This document shows, piece after piece, positions 62,671-64,000 of a stretch of DNA of 64,000 nucleotides. Source of the DNA: Lentzea terrae (GTDB lineage Bacteria; Actinomycetota; Actinomycetes; Mycobacteriales; Pseudonocardiaceae); contig NZ_QFWW01000018.1 in assembly GCF_003265345.1 (NCBI RefSeq), positions 36,920-100,919 of the forward strand. The letters run 5' to 3'. Made by a program: the position numbers and the translations under genes. Positions within the stretch are counted from its first letter, which is position 1; every line of letters begins with the position of its first letter. The notes below the pieces were generated by a model. It worked only from the letters and a program-made list of their open reading frames with translations, was not told the origin of the DNA and made no database searches.

Positions 62671-63879
62671 ATGCCTCAGACGGTGAAGCTGACGGAGTTC
62701 ACGTACCCGCGGACCGCCGCCCCGTGGATGACGCTGCCGGCGACCCAGCAGCCCCACTGGCACCACCACCCCGAGTACGACCTGATCGAAGCCGAACTGT
62801 CCGGCGCACTCCCCCTGGTAGCCCATTCCGAAATTCGCGAGGCGAAGCGCGCGCTCGGTCTCGCCGCGCTCGGTGAAGCGCGCGTCCTGCAGCTGGGCGA
62901 CTGCGCGGAGTCCTTTTCCGACGCCGACCCGGTGACAACTTTCGGAAAGGTGCGGAACATCCAGCGGATCGCCGCCCGGATGTCGGAACGGTCCGGTCAG
63001 CAGGTGGCACGTTTCGGACGGATGGCGGGCCAGTACGCGAAGCCTCGTTCGAGCAACTTCGAAACCGTGGACGGGGTCGACCTGCCGTCGTTCCGCGGTG
63101 AGCTGGTCAATTCCTTCGACGCGGACAACTTCGCCCGCCGGCACGACCCCGAACGAATGTTGATGGCCTACGACGCGTCGTCCGCGGTCATCCGAGAAGT
63201 GCGCACCCATTGGGTGGGAACTGCTGAGGAACTCTCCGGTGGTCCTTGGGTAGCTCACGAAGCATTGGTGCTGGATTACGAGAATGCGCTCATCCGCACC
63301 GACGAGCGCACCGGCGAACAGTTCCTCACGTCGACGCACTTCCCGTGGATCGGCGAGCGCACCCGCCAGCTCGACCACGCGCACGTCAGCATGTTCGCCT
63401 CGATCGCGAACCCGATCGGCTGCAAGATCGGCCCGACCGCGGACCCGGAGACCGTGGTCCGGCTGTGCCAGCTGCTCGACCCGCACCACACGCCGGGCCG
63501 GTTGACGTTGATCGTCCGCATGGGCCGCGAGGACATCCACGTCGCGCTGGCGCCGATCGTGCGGGCCGTGCAGCGGGCCGGTCACCCCGTCGTCTGGGTC
63601 TCGGACCCCATGCACGGCAACACGATCAGCACCGAATCTGGGCGAAAGACTCGACTTGTCAGCCATATCATCGAGGAGGCCACGGCGTTCCGGCACATCC
63701 TCGAGACCGAGGGCGCACACGCGGCGGGCCTGCACCTGGAAGCGGCCGCGACCGACGTGACGGAGTGCGTCGGCGGGCCTGTCCCCGACGAGAAGGCTCT
63801 CTCCGAGCGCTACGAGACCCTCTGCGACCCGCGGCTGAACCCCGAACAGGCGCTCGGAGTGATCGACTCGTTTTTCTGA
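62671..63879 (+). CDS. Class II 3-deoxy-D-arabino-heptulosonate 7-phosphate (DAHP) synthase
   Basis: The 402-residue protein condenses phosphoenolpyruvate and erythrose 4-phosphate, the first shikimate-pathway step, and so raises chorismate supply for the chorismatase 35 bp upstream. Class II motifs are clear: LQLGDCAESF with metal-ligand Cys78, GRMAGQYAKPRS, NPIGCKIGPT, WVSDPMHGNT, GLHLEAAATDVTEC and CDPRLNPEQAL. It is about 60 residues shorter than primary-metabolism class II enzymes (about 460) because it starts close to the core. Secondary-metabolism versions such as PhzC-like enzymes are similarly short and often escape aromatic amino-acid feedback; that is inference here. The ATG has AGGAG at 62658-62662, 8 nt away. 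The frame is open far upstream inside the chorismatase gene, but no earlier start has comparable support. Confidence 0.96.
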   Translation: MPQTVKLTEFTYPRTAAPWMTLPATQQPHWHHHPEYDLIEAELSGALPLVAHSEIREAKRALGLAALGEARVLQLGDCAESFSDADPVTTFGKVRNIQRIAARMSERSGQQVARFGRMAGQYAKPRSSNFETVDGVDLPSFRGELVNSFDADNFARRHDPERMLMAYDASSAVIREVRTHWVGTAEELSGGPWVAHEALVLDYENALIRTDERTGEQFLTSTHFPWIGERTRQLDHAHVSMFASIANPIGCKIGPTADPETVVRLCQLLDPHHTPGRLTLIVRMGREDIHVALAPIVRAVQRAGHPVVWVSDPMHGNTISTESGRKTRLVSHIIEEATAFRHILETEGAHAAGLHLEAAATDVTECVGGPVPDEKALSERYETLCDPRLNPEQALGVIDSFF

Positions 63880-63903
63880 TCTCGCGCAGACAGGGAAACC
63901 TCG

Positions 63904-64000
63904 ATGACGTCACCGCAGCTGGCCGGCCGGGCCGCAGCCGACACCACCGCTGATGTGGCGGTGGTCGGCTGCGGCCCGGTCGGCCTCGTTCTGTCCATCC
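63904..64000 (+). CDS. FAD-dependent monooxygenase, N-terminal fragment (runs off window)
   Basis: Only 32 codons are inside the window. After about 15 variable residues the sequence ADVAVVGCGPVGLVLSI shows the beta-strand and GxGxxG dinucleotide loop of flavoprotein hydroxylases. The VVGxGPVGL form is typical of the PHBH/MhpA (3-hydroxyphenylpropionate hydroxylase) group. It starts 24 bp after DAHP synthase and is probably in the same operon. A ring hydroxylase acting on the 3-hydroxyphenyl head of the polyketide, or on 3-hydroxybenzoate, would fit. This role is inference, because the substrate-binding part is not visible. Confidence 0.75.
   Translation, partial: MTSPQLAGRAAADTTADVAVVGCGPVGLVLSI

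Noticed and set aside
61525..63879. 784-codon frame that would extend DAHP synthase upstream across the chorismatase gene
   Set aside because: The upstream part is a shadow of the chorismatase. The ATG at 62671 has its own ribosome binding site and gives a family-like length.

Overview
The window is one end of a very large modular type I polyketide synthase (PKS) gene cluster. The very high G+C content, the codon use and the family content (giant cis-AT type I PKSs, chorismatase, short class II DAHP synthase) point to an actinomycete. A filamentous producer such as a Pseudonocardiales or Streptomyces relative is likely, but the genus cannot be fixed from this sequence alone.

Layout. Three PKS genes lie head to tail on the minus strand and are read from right to left: PKS-A (61344 to 53548), PKS-B (53511 to 25888) and PKS-C (25863 to beyond position 1). 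They are separated by only 36 and 24 bp. PKS-A holds a starter-loading unit (acyl-CoA-ligase-like domain, a degenerate ketoreductase, a carrier protein) and extension module 1. PKS-B holds modules 2-7. PKS-C holds modules 8-12 and the first part of module 13, and is cut by the window edge. A 268-bp divergent control region (61345-61612) separates this block from a plus-strand operon of a chorismatase, a class II DAHP synthase and the start of an FAD-dependent monooxygenase, which runs off the right edge.

How the genes work together (inference from domain content). DAHP synthase pulls carbon into the shikimate pathway. The chorismatase carries the Gly240/Cys327/Glu334 set expected of the Hyg5 type, so it should convert chorismate to 3-hydroxybenzoate. 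The ligase domain of PKS-A should activate that acid and load it on the first carrier protein. The deduced extender/reduction programme is: M1 malonyl, OH; M2 and M3 malonyl, C=C; M4 methylmalonyl, C=C (with doubtful DH and KR motifs); M5 branched, OH; M6 malonyl, OH; M7 branched, OH; M8-M12 malonyl, each KS-AT-DH-KR-ACP, giving a run of up to five conjugated double bonds. The product should be a long, 3-hydroxyphenyl-primed polyene-polyol chain. Matching docking elements at the protein ends support the order A, B, C. Chain release and most tailoring genes lie outside the window.

Unusual points: a CoL-KR(inactive)-ACP loading unit; an 11-bp-periodic TAGGGG repeat overlapping a PimM-like operator in front of PKS-A; two related DNA repeat families placed in frame in 10 of 12 KS-AT linkers, one containing TTGTCCACA pairs; A+T-rich GTCAA/TTGAC tracts in four post-AT linkers, two of them identical over more than 110 bp; and altered catalytic motifs in the DH domains of M8 and M4 and the KR of M4.
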